From assembly GCF_026107645.2 (NCBI RefSeq), contig NZ_JAPCHV010000003.1, positions 124,001 through 188,000 of the forward strand: 64,000 nucleotides of DNA. Reading direction: 5' to 3'. Positions 41,351 through 50,431 of the stretch are shown here, in pieces. The translations under genes were made by a program, and so were the position numbers. The stretch's first letter is position 1. Every line of letters begins with the position of its first letter. The notes beneath the pieces are model-generated. The model had not been told where the DNA came from. It saw only the letters and a list, made by a program, of their open reading frames with translations, and made no database searches. Origin of the DNA: Flavobacterium sp. MFBS3-15 (GTDB lineage: Bacteria; Bacteroidota; Bacteroidia; Flavobacteriales; Flavobacteriaceae).

Positions 41351-42952
41351 TTAATAGCCAGTGTTTTGTGTAAGGTTCGGATTTGCCGCTATGGAAGCAG
41401 TAGGCAATGGGAATATTCTCAGGTGGTTGGCAATGGCCACACCGCCCGCGCTGTTTCCTTTCCATTCCCAGTTGTAGCTTCCGCCGGTAAATTTGCCAAA
41501 TCGGATAAGGTCCTGCCTTCTGTGTCCTTCCCAGTGCAGTTCCCTTGCGCGCTCGTCAAGGATGAATTCCGGTGTAAGTTCAGACTGCGAAATGTTTTCC
41601 GAAGCATTGCCATTGGCGCGCTCCCTAAGGTCATTTACATAATCAAGTGCTACAGCAGGGTTTGTGCCGGCAGCACCCCTTGCTGCACATTCAGCATACA
41701 TCAGGTACGCATCTGCAAGGCGGAACAGTACAAAGTCAGTATCCACAAAGGTAGAGTTAGGGCCTGCAACACCTGCAGAGGTAATGTTCGACCATTTTGC
41801 AAGCACGTATCCCTGGTTCTTGTTGGCAATGTCGGTAATGTCCAGTTCCCTGTCAGGGTGGGCAAGGAAAGTGTTCCTTGAGTCGCTGTCTACATTACCC
41901 AGGGCTCCAAATTTCTGGAAAAACTGCTTCCTCGTACGCAGTGCGCCACTCCATCCGGCAGCACTGGTTCCAAGCGATACGCCGTTTAGCTCCAGCGATC
42001 CCACCTCACCGTTTACCATGGTAGTGGTAGGGCCGTAGTTTTGCGTAAGGGTTCCATCGCTTTGCAGTGTAAAGATGTTTTCAGAAGATGTGTGGTTGTC
42101 TGCCTTAAAGTTGTTAAGGTAGTTAGCATTCAATACATAGCCCGAATTGATAACCTCCTGGCATTTTGCAGCACACTCAGCATATTTCGGGGTTCCTATA
42201 TAAACCTCTGCATTCAGGTACAGCTTTGCAAGCACCATGTTGGCCATTCCCTGGTCCAGCCTTCCGTATTCATTGCTACGGGCAGCTTTAAGGTTAGGCA
42301 ATGCGGCAACAAGCTCACTTTCTATGAAATCATACAGTTGTTGTGCATTATACTCCGGCCCACGGAAGTTTACCGGATCGTTCTCGGTAATGAAAGGCGC
42401 TTTCCTGAACATATCGAGCATGTAGTAATAGGCCATGGCCCTTAGTACCTTTACCTCGTTGCGGTAAACTTCTATTTCAGCAGCTTCTTCGCTGCTGATG
42501 TTCCTGCTGCTCAGTTTGGCAGGTGTACTTTGCTTAAGGAACTCGTTAGCAAGGGCAACCTCTACCATCGTACGGCTAAACATACCCAGGATAAGCGGGT
42601 TTTCGGCATTCCATGTATTGCGTTGCAGTTCCCTTACGCCCGGGTCGTTCTCGTAGCTCCATATCGCTTCATCGGTAGTAAGCTCCTGCATGTACCAAAG
42701 GCATCGGCCAAACTGGCTCGTACCTGCATCAACGCCCTGTAGGAACGATGATCCCGCACCGCCGGTACCGGTAAGCGAAAGGTTGCCGTACACGCCTGCC
42801 AGTGCCTGCTTGTAAGCACCCGGCTGCTTATAAAAATCGTCTGCCGTAGAGATGTCGTCATCTTCGGGCTGCACATCCAGGTCGCTCGTACACGAAGAGA
42901 ACACAAGCGTCAGTCCCAGAAGGTATAAGAAATTGAATTTCAATTTTTTCAT
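41351..42952 (-). CDS. susD: SusD-like outer-membrane glycan-binding lipoprotein
   Basis: 533 residues. Signal ending FSSC, then TSDLDVQPEDDD. TPR-like helices of the SusD fold are evident (ALRTRKQFFQKFG, DTDFVLFRLADAYLMYAECA), as is the C-terminal block LDERARELHWEGHRRQDLIR. SusD is the lid of the SusC channel and binds the glycan. 10 bp downstream of susC. Confidence 0.97.
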   Translation of the reverse strand: MKKLKFNFLYLLGLTLVFSSCTSDLDVQPEDDDISTADDFYKQPGAYKQALAGVYGNLSLTGTGGAGSSFLQGVDAGTSQFGRCLWYMQELTTDEAIWSYENDPGVRELQRNTWNAENPLILGMFSRTMVEVALANEFLKQSTPAKLSSRNISSEEAAEIEVYRNEVKVLRAMAYYYMLDMFRKAPFITENDPVNFRGPEYNAQQLYDFIESELVAALPNLKAARSNEYGRLDQGMANMVLAKLYLNAEVYIGTPKYAECAAKCQEVINSGYVLNANYLNNFKADNHTSSENIFTLQSDGTLTQNYGPTTTMVNGEVGSLELNGVSLGTSAAGWSGALRTRKQFFQKFGALGNVDSDSRNTFLAHPDRELDITDIANKNQGYVLAKWSNITSAGVAGPNSTFVDTDFVLFRLADAYLMYAECAARGAAGTNPAVALDYVNDLRERANGNASENISQSELTPEFILDERARELHWEGHRRQDLIRFGKFTGGSYNWEWKGNSAGGVAIANHLRIFPLPTASIAANPNLTQNTGY

Positions 42953-42962
42953 AGTTTTTTTA

Positions 42963-45908
42963 TTAGAAATTTATGTTGGCACCGAACAGGAATGTCCTTT
43001 GGCGCGGATAAATAGTCTGGTCACGTCCGTCATTTGTGATTTCAGGGTCAATGCCTGAATATTCTGTAATAAGAAGCGCATTCTGGCAGCCGGTAAACAG
43101 CCTTACAGAAGCCTTGTCAAGCCAGTTTTTAAACGTATAGCCAAGCGTTACGTTATCCAGCCTCAGGAACGATCCGTTTTCTACATATACGTCAGAAAGT
43201 ACTGCTTCGGATGTGGTTGTAAAGCCTGTGCTTAAAACATTGCGCGGAATGTTGGTAAGCGCAGCATCAGTCTTAAGCAGGTTGTACTGTGCGTTACCCG
43301 CCGCAACAGCATTGTATATCCTGTTGCCCACGCTTGCCCTCATGTTGAACGAGAAGTCAAGGTTGCCCCAGTTGATGTTCGACGCAAGGCCAAATGTAGC
43401 ATCCGGGTCAGGGTTTTTGTAAAGGTACCTATCTGCTTCATTGATGGTGCCGTTGCCGTCAAGGTCGGCATAAGCGCCTTCTATAGGAGCACCGCTTGGA
43501 TCATACAATTGCTTGTATACATAGAAAGAGTATGGAGTGTAGCCTTCGCGGAAAAGCTGTGCTGTACCACCTGTACCTGCACCTGTGCCACCCAGTTGGA
43601 TATCCTGCCCAAATGCAAGCTCTTCGATCCTTCTTTCAAATTTGGTCACGTTAAAGTTAAGGTTCCAGTTAAAGTTTTCGGTCTTAACCACATCGGCATT
43701 GATACTGAATTCTATACCTTTTGTACTAAAGCTACCGATGTTTTGCCATCCGCGGTTAGAGAAGTTACCACCGTCGGCAAATGGCGCCTCCTGTAGCAGG
43801 TCCTCGCTAAGTTTGTAGAAAACATCTACAGCACCGTTGATGCGGCCGTTGAAAAGGCCGTAATCCAAACCTACGTTGTAGGTAGTAGTTTCTTCCCACT
43901 TGATGGCAGGGTTGTACGGAAGCGATACGGCGATAGGGTATTGTGAGTCGCCAAACACGATCTGGCTGTTACCGTCGCCAGTGTTGTACTGCTGCAGGTA
44001 AAAGTTAGGGGCAGCAAAGCTTTGCTGTCCTGTAACACCATAGCCAAGGCGAAGCTTAAGGTCGCTAAACGTAGTAGAGTTAGCAAAAAGGTCTTCCCTC
44101 ATTTTCCAGGCAAAAGCCGCAGCAGGGAAGTTACCCCACTGGTTATCGCTGGCAAAGCGGGATGATCCGTCCCTCCTGAAAGCTAATGTAAGGAGGTATT
44201 TGTCATTGAAGGAAAGGTTAGCCCTTCCGAAGAAACCGATGATTACGTTATCTGTAGCAATGTCCGTCTCAGGGAAGTTGCTTCCAAGGTTGGGATCGTT
44301 TACGTTACCGGTATAAAAACTGCTCTGTTCAAAAATCTGGTAAGAGTAGCCCGCGGTAACATCAACATTTGTTTTGCCAAATGTCTTGTTGTAGTTAAGG
44401 TAAGCGTCAAACAATTTGTTTCTTAGCGTCCTTTCGCTGTACTCGTTGGTGCCAAAAGGAATACTGTTGTTAGATGGCGATGAACCGGCATTGGTAGGTA
44501 CATAACGGTCCCTTTCACCTTTCGATTCGTCAAAGCCCAGATTTACTACAGCTTTCAGGTCAGGGAAGAAATGGAAACGGTATTCTGTCTCAATGTTACC
44601 AAAGATACGGTTGTTGTGTCCGGTGTCAAATGTCTGCCTCAGCTGCGCAACCGGGTTCCTTGTACCCAAAGTAAGGGCATTGTTAGGGTCGGCCGCGTTA
44701 TAGTATTCAAAGTATCCGCCGTATGGCGACCCTGCCTGGTAAATAGGCTGCGTAGGGTTAAAACGGAAAGCCGATCCTTCCACGCCATCGGCAAAACGGT
44801 TCTTCTCGTTGGCATAGTTGGCATTTACCCTGAACTTCAGGTGGTCGTTAAAGAACGACGGGTTCAATGATACCGATACCGTACTCCTGTTAAATTTGTT
44901 GGTAAGCCTTGCGCCTTCCTGGTAGGTATTACCTAATGAAAGGCGTGCAGGGATGGTTTTAAACAGGTTGCCGTTTAATGATACGTTGTTGTCTACAAAG
45001 TCAGTCCTCCTGTATATAGCATCCTGCCAGTCGGTATTGGCATCGCCCAGAAGGTCAAGCTCACTTGCCGGCATAAGGTCTGCCGCAACACGTTCCTGGA
45101 TTAGTGCCCTGAACTCGCTTGCGCTGAATACATCAATCTTATCGGTTACCTTACCGCTTCCGTACGTAAAGTTATAGCTTACTTTAAGGTCTTTTGAACC
45201 TCTTTTTGTATTGATGATGATTACACCGTTGGCAGCACGCGAACCGTAGATGGCTGTTGCGGAGGCATCTTTAAGCACTGTCATACTCTCAATATCATTA
45301 GGGTTGATGGCCGCAAGCAAAGATGTTGAACCGATGTTGGTGTTATTATCAAGCGGAAGGCCATCCAAAACGATAAGCGGGTCGTTCGAAGCATTAAGCG
45401 ACGAACCTCCACGGATACGGATCATCGATCCGGAACCCGGGGCACCGCTGGTATTGATGGTAACACCGGCAACGCGTCCGTTAAGAAGGTTTTCAGCTGT
45501 AACCATGGTGCCTTTATTAAAGTCTTTCGAAGTAACGGTTGTTACGGCGCCGGTAGCATCTTTTTTCTTTACGCTACCATAACCGATCACCATCACCTCT
45601 TCAAGCTGTGTGGCATCCTCGGACATTGTGACGTCTATGGTGCTTTGGCCGGTATATCCTACCACCTGGTCGGCATAGCCAATAAAGCTGAACACGATCT
45701 GGTCACCGCTCTTAAGATTGGACAGGTTAAAATTACCGTCCAGGTCCGACGAAGTGCCATTTTGGGTGCCCTGCACAATTACATTTACCCCGGGTATGGG
45801 CTCCCCAGTGGCGTTATCGCGGACAGTTCCCGATAATGTGCTCTGGGCCAGTGCACTTAAGGGAAGCATCAGCAATAAAAGTAATAACTTCTGATACATT
45901 GTTTTCAT
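42963..45908 (-). CDS. susC: SusC-like TonB-dependent oligosaccharide transporter
   Basis: 981 residues. Signal (to ALAQ), carboxypeptidase-like CNA_B/DUF4480-type domain (about 22-105, TLSGTVRDNATGEPIPGVNV), plug (about 110-225, LEEVMVIGYGSVKKKDATGA) and a 22-strand barrel ending QRTFLFGANINF. Imports maltooligosaccharides with TonB energy. MKTMYQK gives two starts, 45908 and 45899. First gene of the susC-D-E-GH13-GH13 row, controlled by LacI-type sites upstream. Confidence 0.97.
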   Translation of the reverse strand: MKTMYQKLLLLLLMLPLSALAQSTLSGTVRDNATGEPIPGVNVIVQGTQNGTSSDLDGNFNLSNLKSGDQIVFSFIGYADQVVGYTGQSTIDVTMSEDATQLEEVMVIGYGSVKKKDATGAVTTVTSKDFNKGTMVTAENLLNGRVAGVTINTSGAPGSGSMIRIRGGSSLNASNDPLIVLDGLPLDNNTNIGSTSLLAAINPNDIESMTVLKDASATAIYGSRAANGVIIINTKRGSKDLKVSYNFTYGSGKVTDKIDVFSASEFRALIQERVAADLMPASELDLLGDANTDWQDAIYRRTDFVDNNVSLNGNLFKTIPARLSLGNTYQEGARLTNKFNRSTVSVSLNPSFFNDHLKFRVNANYANEKNRFADGVEGSAFRFNPTQPIYQAGSPYGGYFEYYNAADPNNALTLGTRNPVAQLRQTFDTGHNNRIFGNIETEYRFHFFPDLKAVVNLGFDESKGERDRYVPTNAGSSPSNNSIPFGTNEYSERTLRNKLFDAYLNYNKTFGKTNVDVTAGYSYQIFEQSSFYTGNVNDPNLGSNFPETDIATDNVIIGFFGRANLSFNDKYLLTLAFRRDGSSRFASDNQWGNFPAAAFAWKMREDLFANSTTFSDLKLRLGYGVTGQQSFAAPNFYLQQYNTGDGNSQIVFGDSQYPIAVSLPYNPAIKWEETTTYNVGLDYGLFNGRINGAVDVFYKLSEDLLQEAPFADGGNFSNRGWQNIGSFSTKGIEFSINADVVKTENFNWNLNFNVTKFERRIEELAFGQDIQLGGTGAGTGGTAQLFREGYTPYSFYVYKQLYDPSGAPIEGAYADLDGNGTINEADRYLYKNPDPDATFGLASNINWGNLDFSFNMRASVGNRIYNAVAAGNAQYNLLKTDAALTNIPRNVLSTGFTTTSEAVLSDVYVENGSFLRLDNVTLGYTFKNWLDKASVRLFTGCQNALLITEYSGIDPEITNDGRDQTIYPRQRTFLFGANINF

Positions 45909-45990
45909 ACAAGTTGTTTAGGTTAATTTTGCGTTTTGTTTTTGCTTATAATCCACTTCGAATGTTAAAATTATGTAAAAAATATTACCA

Positions 45991-46004
45991 AAAAAACGTT
46001 TTCG
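45991..46004. promoter_or_regulatory. LacI-type operator 1
   Basis: AAAAAACGTTTTCG, 12 of 14 match to CGAAAACGTTTTCG, in the susC/lacI divergent region. Confidence 0.6.
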
Positions 46005-46018
46005 CTTTTTGGGGGTTG

Positions 46019-46032
46019 CGAAAACGTTGTCG
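46019..46032. promoter_or_regulatory. LacI-type operator 2
   Basis: CGAAAACGTTGTCG, 13 of 14 match. Its centre is 28 bp from operator 1, so two dimers could sit side by side. Confidence 0.65.
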
Positions 46033-46135
46033 TGTTGAAAACTTTCCTGAATTTGCACAATTTCAGTAAGATAATTGCTATTAATAAAAATAACCTTTAC
46101 CTTTATTTGCGAATCTACTATTTACCCGATTTTCA

Positions 46136-47158
46136 ATGAAAAGACAAGTCACCCTCAAGCAGATCGCAAAAGAGCTTGACGTATCCATATCAACCGTATC
46201 AAAATCACTCCGTAACAGCCCTGAAATCAGTGAGGATACGCGCCAAAAAGTACAGGCCTTCGCCAAGCTTTACAATTACAAGCCCAACAATATTGCCCTC
46301 AGCCTCAAAAACAAGAAAACAAAGACCATCGGCATCATCATCCCCGAGATCGTGCACCATTTTTTTGCTACTGTAATCAGCGGCATCGAGCAGGTGGCCA
46401 ATGAGAATGGATACAACGTAATCGTGTGCCTCAGCAACGAGTCGTTCGACAAAGAGGTTATCAACATGGAAATGCTGGCCACAGGCAGTACCGATGGCTT
46501 CATCATGTCGCTTTCCAAAGAAACCCAGCAAAAGAAGGACTTCCACCATATACAGGAAGTTATCAACCAGGGAATGCCGGTAGTAATGTTCGACCGCATC
46601 ACCAATGATGTACTGTGTGACAAAGTGATCATCGACGACCAGATGGCTGCCTATGATGCGGTAGGTTTCCTGATAGGCAAAGGCTTCAAAAAAGTGGCCC
46701 TCGTAACTACGGTCGACTATGTGAGCGTAGGCAAGCTGCGTACTGACGGGTATATAAATGCATTAGGCGACCATGATATCGTGGTAGATGAAGACATGAT
46801 CGTAAAGATTGAAGATATTGACAACTGCGCCACCAAAATTGAAAAGTTGCTGCAGGACAAAAGGCCCGATGCCATATTTGCGGTCAACGAACTTTTTGCG
46901 GTAACAAGCATTAAGCTGGCTACCAAAATGGGCATCAAAATACCGGAAGAACTTTCGGTGATTGGCTTTACCGATGGCATCATATCCCAATTCTCCAGCC
47001 CGAGCATTACCACTGTAAGCCAGAATGGGATAAAAATGGGAGGAAGGGCAGCCCAGATGCTCATCGACCGACTGGAAATGGAGGAAGAAAATGAGCAATA
47101 CACTACAGAGCTTATAGAAACCAGCCTGGTGTTCAGGGAAAGTACTGAAAATATATAG
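46136..47158 (+). CDS. LacI-family transcriptional regulator of the starch locus
   Basis: 340 residues, standard length. Helix-turn-helix and hinge at 1-60 (VTLKQIAKELDVSISTVSKSLRNS), then a periplasmic-binding-protein-like sensor (about 62-335, KTIGIIIPEIVHHFFATVIS, VIGFTDGIISQFSSPSIT). Divergent from susC with two operator-like palindromes between. By position it should sense maltose or a phosphorolysis product. A membrane protein gene follows after 4 bp. Confidence 0.94.
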   Translation: MKRQVTLKQIAKELDVSISTVSKSLRNSPEISEDTRQKVQAFAKLYNYKPNNIALSLKNKKTKTIGIIIPEIVHHFFATVISGIEQVANENGYNVIVCLSNESFDKEVINMEMLATGSTDGFIMSLSKETQQKKDFHHIQEVINQGMPVVMFDRITNDVLCDKVIIDDQMAAYDAVGFLIGKGFKKVALVTTVDYVSVGKLRTDGYINALGDHDIVVDEDMIVKIEDIDNCATKIEKLLQDKRPDAIFAVNELFAVTSIKLATKMGIKIPEELSVIGFTDGIISQFSSPSITTVSQNGIKMGGRAAQMLIDRLEMEEENEQYTTELIETSLVFRESTENI

Positions 47159-47162
47159 CAGC

Positions 47163-47927
47163 ATGGGCAGGAAAGCTTATCGGATATTTCTTGTCCTTGA
47201 TATTTTGCTGCTTGCAGGGATACTGTATTTTCTATATTTCGGGTTTTACCATTGGACTACTGCGACTACATGGAGTGGCCCTCCTGATCATAGTTTAACC
47301 ATCAGAGGAGATTTTCTCAGTATGGTTTATCTGGCAGCGATAATGCCCGTAATTTTGGCTGTCATTTCCAAACGATTTTTATGGCTTATTCAAACAGTAA
47401 TTATAGTAGTTGTCGGGTTTTATTGGCAAACAGACATCCTTCAGCAGACATTGTTCAGGAACCAAGTGTGCAGTACCGCGAAAGAATCAGATATTGCTGA
47501 GTCATTCATGCTTGAAAATGAACCGCTAATTGTAAACAAAGTAATGCAAATCAATGAATTGATGAAGGACAGCCTTGGTAAAACCAATGGCTATAAATTT
47601 GTGAGTGAAAATTATAAATTCATAAGCGAAAGCCATGCTCTCGAGCCTTATCATGAAGCGGTTGGCCTTAAAGGAAAGTCCTATTCAATTTTCGCAATAG
47701 AGTTTTATAACAATAAAGTGAAGAAAATATTTCTTCGGATTGACTTCAAAGGGGTGGCATACCATACTTCGGAGCTTACCTATTATCCTGAAAATTTTGA
47801 AGAATGGGAACCTCTTTCAAACTCTAAATTTCCTCTTGGGACAAACCTGATGGTGACCTGTTCCCGCCAGTATTATTATTTCGGTAAAAAATGGCTTCTG
47901 TACTTTGAAGGACGCTGCTTTGGATGA
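47163..47927 (+). CDS. Membrane protein of unknown function in the lacI transcript
   Basis: 254 residues. Three N-terminal hydrophobic segments (about 7-28, 52-68, 71-90), then a ~165-residue soluble domain with conserved-looking aromatic residues (HALEPYHEAVGLKGKSYSIF). AT-rich compared with the starch genes. It starts 4 bp after lacI and is closed by a terminator, so it shares the regulator's transcript. Nothing in it points to carbohydrate metabolism; it may be a later insertion. Confidence 0.78.
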   Translation: MGRKAYRIFLVLDILLLAGILYFLYFGFYHWTTATTWSGPPDHSLTIRGDFLSMVYLAAIMPVILAVISKRFLWLIQTVIIVVVGFYWQTDILQQTLFRNQVCSTAKESDIAESFMLENEPLIVNKVMQINELMKDSLGKTNGYKFVSENYKFISESHALEPYHEAVGLKGKSYSIFAIEFYNNKVKKIFLRIDFKGVAYHTSELTYYPENFEEWEPLSNSKFPLGTNLMVTCSRQYYYFGKKWLLYFEGRCFG

Positions 47928-47994
47928 TTGGAAGAAATCTACGTCAACGTTGTAGTTGGGTGTAAAATATTTATTTTCAACATCTTGAAAAATC

Positions 47995-48024
47995 AATTCC
48001 GCTGCTTTTGGCGGAATTTTTTTT
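47995..48024 (+). terminator. Terminator of the lacI transcript
   Basis: AATTCCGC (47995-48002) pairs with GCGGAATT (48011-48018), followed by TTTTTT. Confidence 0.88.
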
Positions 48025-48056
48025 GAGGCCAAATGTTTTTCGGATTAAAAAACTTA

Positions 48057-48064
48057 TATCTTTG
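48057..48064 (+). promoter_or_regulatory. -7 box of the MFS-pgmB-GH65 operon
   Basis: TATCTTTG, about 94 nt before the start codon. The leader contains a GATAAGC/GCTTATC hairpin (48110-48131). Confidence 0.5.
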
Positions 48065-48157
48065 TTCTAATTATCAACGCTTATAGTCCACTTCAACCCT
48101 ATAAGATTTGATAAGCAGTAACGCGCTTATCGTAGTAATAACCATTTAATTACGATA

Positions 48158-49774
48158 ATGGAAAAGCGTAGATTAGGTTTCTGGGAAATTTGGAACATGA
48201 GTTTCGGTTTCCTGGGGATACAAATGGGTTTTGCCCTGCAAAATGCCAATGTCAGCAGAATTTTTCAGACACTCGGTGCCGAAATAGACGATATCCCTGC
48301 CCTTTGGGTAGCGGCCCCGCTTACGGGACTTATTGTGCAGCCCATTATAGGCTATTTCAGCGACCGTACCTGGACAAAGCTTGGCAGGAGGAAGCCCTAT
48401 TTCCTTGTGGGGGCATTGCTGGCTTCAGTAGCCCTGTTCATAATGCCAAATTCGCCTGTGCTTTGGTTTGCTGCGGGAATGCTCTGGATACTCGATGCAT
48501 CCATCAACATTTCCATGGAACCTTTCAGGGCATTTGTTGGCGATGTACTTCCGGACAGGCAAAGGACTGCAGGGTTTGCCATGCAAAGCTTTTTTATAGG
48601 GCTTGGCGCGTATGTGGCATCAAAGCTGCCTAATATCCTTACCCATTATAACGTGAGCAATGTAGCACCTGCCGGAGAGATTCCCGATTCGGTAAAATAT
48701 TCTTTCTACATTGGTGGCGCAGCTTTTATCATTTCGGTATTATGGACCATTTTTACTACAAAGGAATATTCGCCGGAGGAGCTTGCCGCCTACGAAAAAA
48801 GTGAGGAGGAAAAGCATGGAGGCAAATACAGCGAAGAGGAGCGCCCTGCTTCATGGTTTCATGCCAATGGCTCACGGCATCTGCTTATAGGGTCTGTCGC
48901 ATTGGCCATAGGGCTTGCTTTTTCTTATATCATTTATGAGTATGGCCTCAAGAAAGACCTGTATGTACTGTCCCTCGGCCTCATAGGTGTGGGTGGGGTA
49001 GCCCTTATCTTTTCCGGAACGTTCCAAAAAACAGGTAAATACAGGAATGGCTTTGTAACCATAATGAACGATTTCCAGTTCATGCCTAAAGTGATGAAGC
49101 AGCTTGCCTGGGTACAGTTCTTCTCATGGTTTGCATTGTTTTCAATGTGGATATATACCACCGGGGCAGTGACCGAACACATTTTTAAGACTACCGATAC
49201 CACATCGGTGGCATACAATGCCGGGGCGAACCTGGTGGGCGAAATGTTTGCCAACTACAACCTTGTGGCAGCCATTGCCGCATTCCTGCTTCCGCTTATA
49301 GCAAAAAGGACAAGCAGGAAATTTACACACTTTCTTGCCCTTGCTGCAGGTGGTGCAGGGCTTGCCTCCATTTATTTTTTAGGCAACTGGGGCATTTTTA
49401 ACAATGAGATATTTTCTATCGGCACACCGGGTACCTGGCATCATTTTACATTCTATATGTATGATTTTTCGATGATAGGTGTGGGTATAGCATGGGCCAG
49501 TATTTTGTCAGTGCCCTATGCAATGCTCTCAGGGGCGCTTCCTGCCTCAAAAATGGGCTATTATATGGGTGTTTTTAACTTTTTTGTGGTAATACCGCAA
49601 TTGGTTGCAGCATCCATCTTAGGTTTCTTAGTTTCCTATTTCTTTGAAAACGAGCCGATATATGCCCTTGTAATCGGAGGGGTATCTATGCTGATGGCAG
49701 GCCTTATGTCGCTGATGGTAAATGACAATGCAAAGATTACAATCAATCAGAATACAATCAATCAAAAAATTTAA
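48158..49774 (+). CDS. MFS maltose/glycoside transporter (SLC45-like)
   Basis: 538 residues, about 12 membrane helices. LPLIAKRTSRKF and GYFSDRTWTKLGRRKPYFLVG are typical of the GPH/SLC45-like sugar carriers in Bacteroidota maltose loci. It would move maltose from periplasm to cytoplasm, where GH65 acts. Its stop codon overlaps the pgmB start by one base, so it is the first gene of a three-gene operon. Confidence 0.92.
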   Translation: MEKRRLGFWEIWNMSFGFLGIQMGFALQNANVSRIFQTLGAEIDDIPALWVAAPLTGLIVQPIIGYFSDRTWTKLGRRKPYFLVGALLASVALFIMPNSPVLWFAAGMLWILDASINISMEPFRAFVGDVLPDRQRTAGFAMQSFFIGLGAYVASKLPNILTHYNVSNVAPAGEIPDSVKYSFYIGGAAFIISVLWTIFTTKEYSPEELAAYEKSEEEKHGGKYSEEERPASWFHANGSRHLLIGSVALAIGLAFSYIIYEYGLKKDLYVLSLGLIGVGGVALIFSGTFQKTGKYRNGFVTIMNDFQFMPKVMKQLAWVQFFSWFALFSMWIYTTGAVTEHIFKTTDTTSVAYNAGANLVGEMFANYNLVAAIAAFLLPLIAKRTSRKFTHFLALAAGGAGLASIYFLGNWGIFNNEIFSIGTPGTWHHFTFYMYDFSMIGVGIAWASILSVPYAMLSGALPASKMGYYMGVFNFFVVIPQLVAASILGFLVSYFFENEPIYALVIGGVSMLMAGLMSLMVNDNAKITINQNTINQKI

Positions 49775-50430
49775 TGAACCAAAAAGCATTTATTTTCGAC
49801 CTCGACGGGGTTATTGTCGATACTGCCAAATACCATTTCCTGGCCTGGCAAAAGATAGCGCACCGCCTTGGGATCGATTTTACGCACGAACACAATGAAC
49901 AGCTGAAAGGGGTGAGCCGCATTCGCTCCCTCGACATCATCCTCGGGCTTGGCAACGTACAGGTGACCCAGGAAGACAAAGACAAATGGCTGTCTGAAAA
50001 GAATGAGGATTACCTGGAGTACATCCACCACATGCAGTCCGATGAGATATTGGAAGGTGTAGTGCCTGTACTACAGTATTTAAAAGACAACAATCAAAAG
50101 ATCGCACTGGGCTCGGCAAGCAAAAACGCCCGGCCAATATTGGAAAAGGTGGACATTATCCATTACTTCGATGCGATTGTCGATGGCAACGATGTAACCA
50201 ACGCCAAGCCCGACCCCGAGGTTTTCATAAGGGCGGCGCAATTGCTGGGCATGCCATCCGAAGGCGCCATAGTTTTCGAGGACTCGGTAGCCGGGGTGCA
50301 GGCCGCGAACATTGCCAATATGGTGAGCATAGGCATTGGCAGCAGCACCGTACTGCACGAGGCGCAATACAACTTCAACGACTTTACAGAAATAGATACA
50401 GAATTTTTAGCAACTTTAGTTACTACATAA
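49774..50430 (+). CDS. pgmB: Beta-phosphoglucomutase
   Basis: 218 residues, HAD superfamily. Asp9 (nucleophile) and Asp11 in FDLDGVIVD; cap domain about 15-90; GSASKN supplies motif II and NAKPDPEVF motif III; FEDSVAGVQAA is motif IV. It converts beta-glucose 1-phosphate, the product of GH65 phosphorolysis, to glucose 6-phosphate. It overlaps the MFS gene and is 1 bp from the GH65 gene. Confidence 0.96.
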   Translation: MNQKAFIFDLDGVIVDTAKYHFLAWQKIAHRLGIDFTHEHNEQLKGVSRIRSLDIILGLGNVQVTQEDKDKWLSEKNEDYLEYIHHMQSDEILEGVVPVLQYLKDNNQKIALGSASKNARPILEKVDIIHYFDAIVDGNDVTNAKPDPEVFIRAAQLLGMPSEGAIVFEDSVAGVQAANIANMVSIGIGSSTVLHEAQYNFNDFTEIDTEFLATLVTT

Positions 50431-50431
50431 A

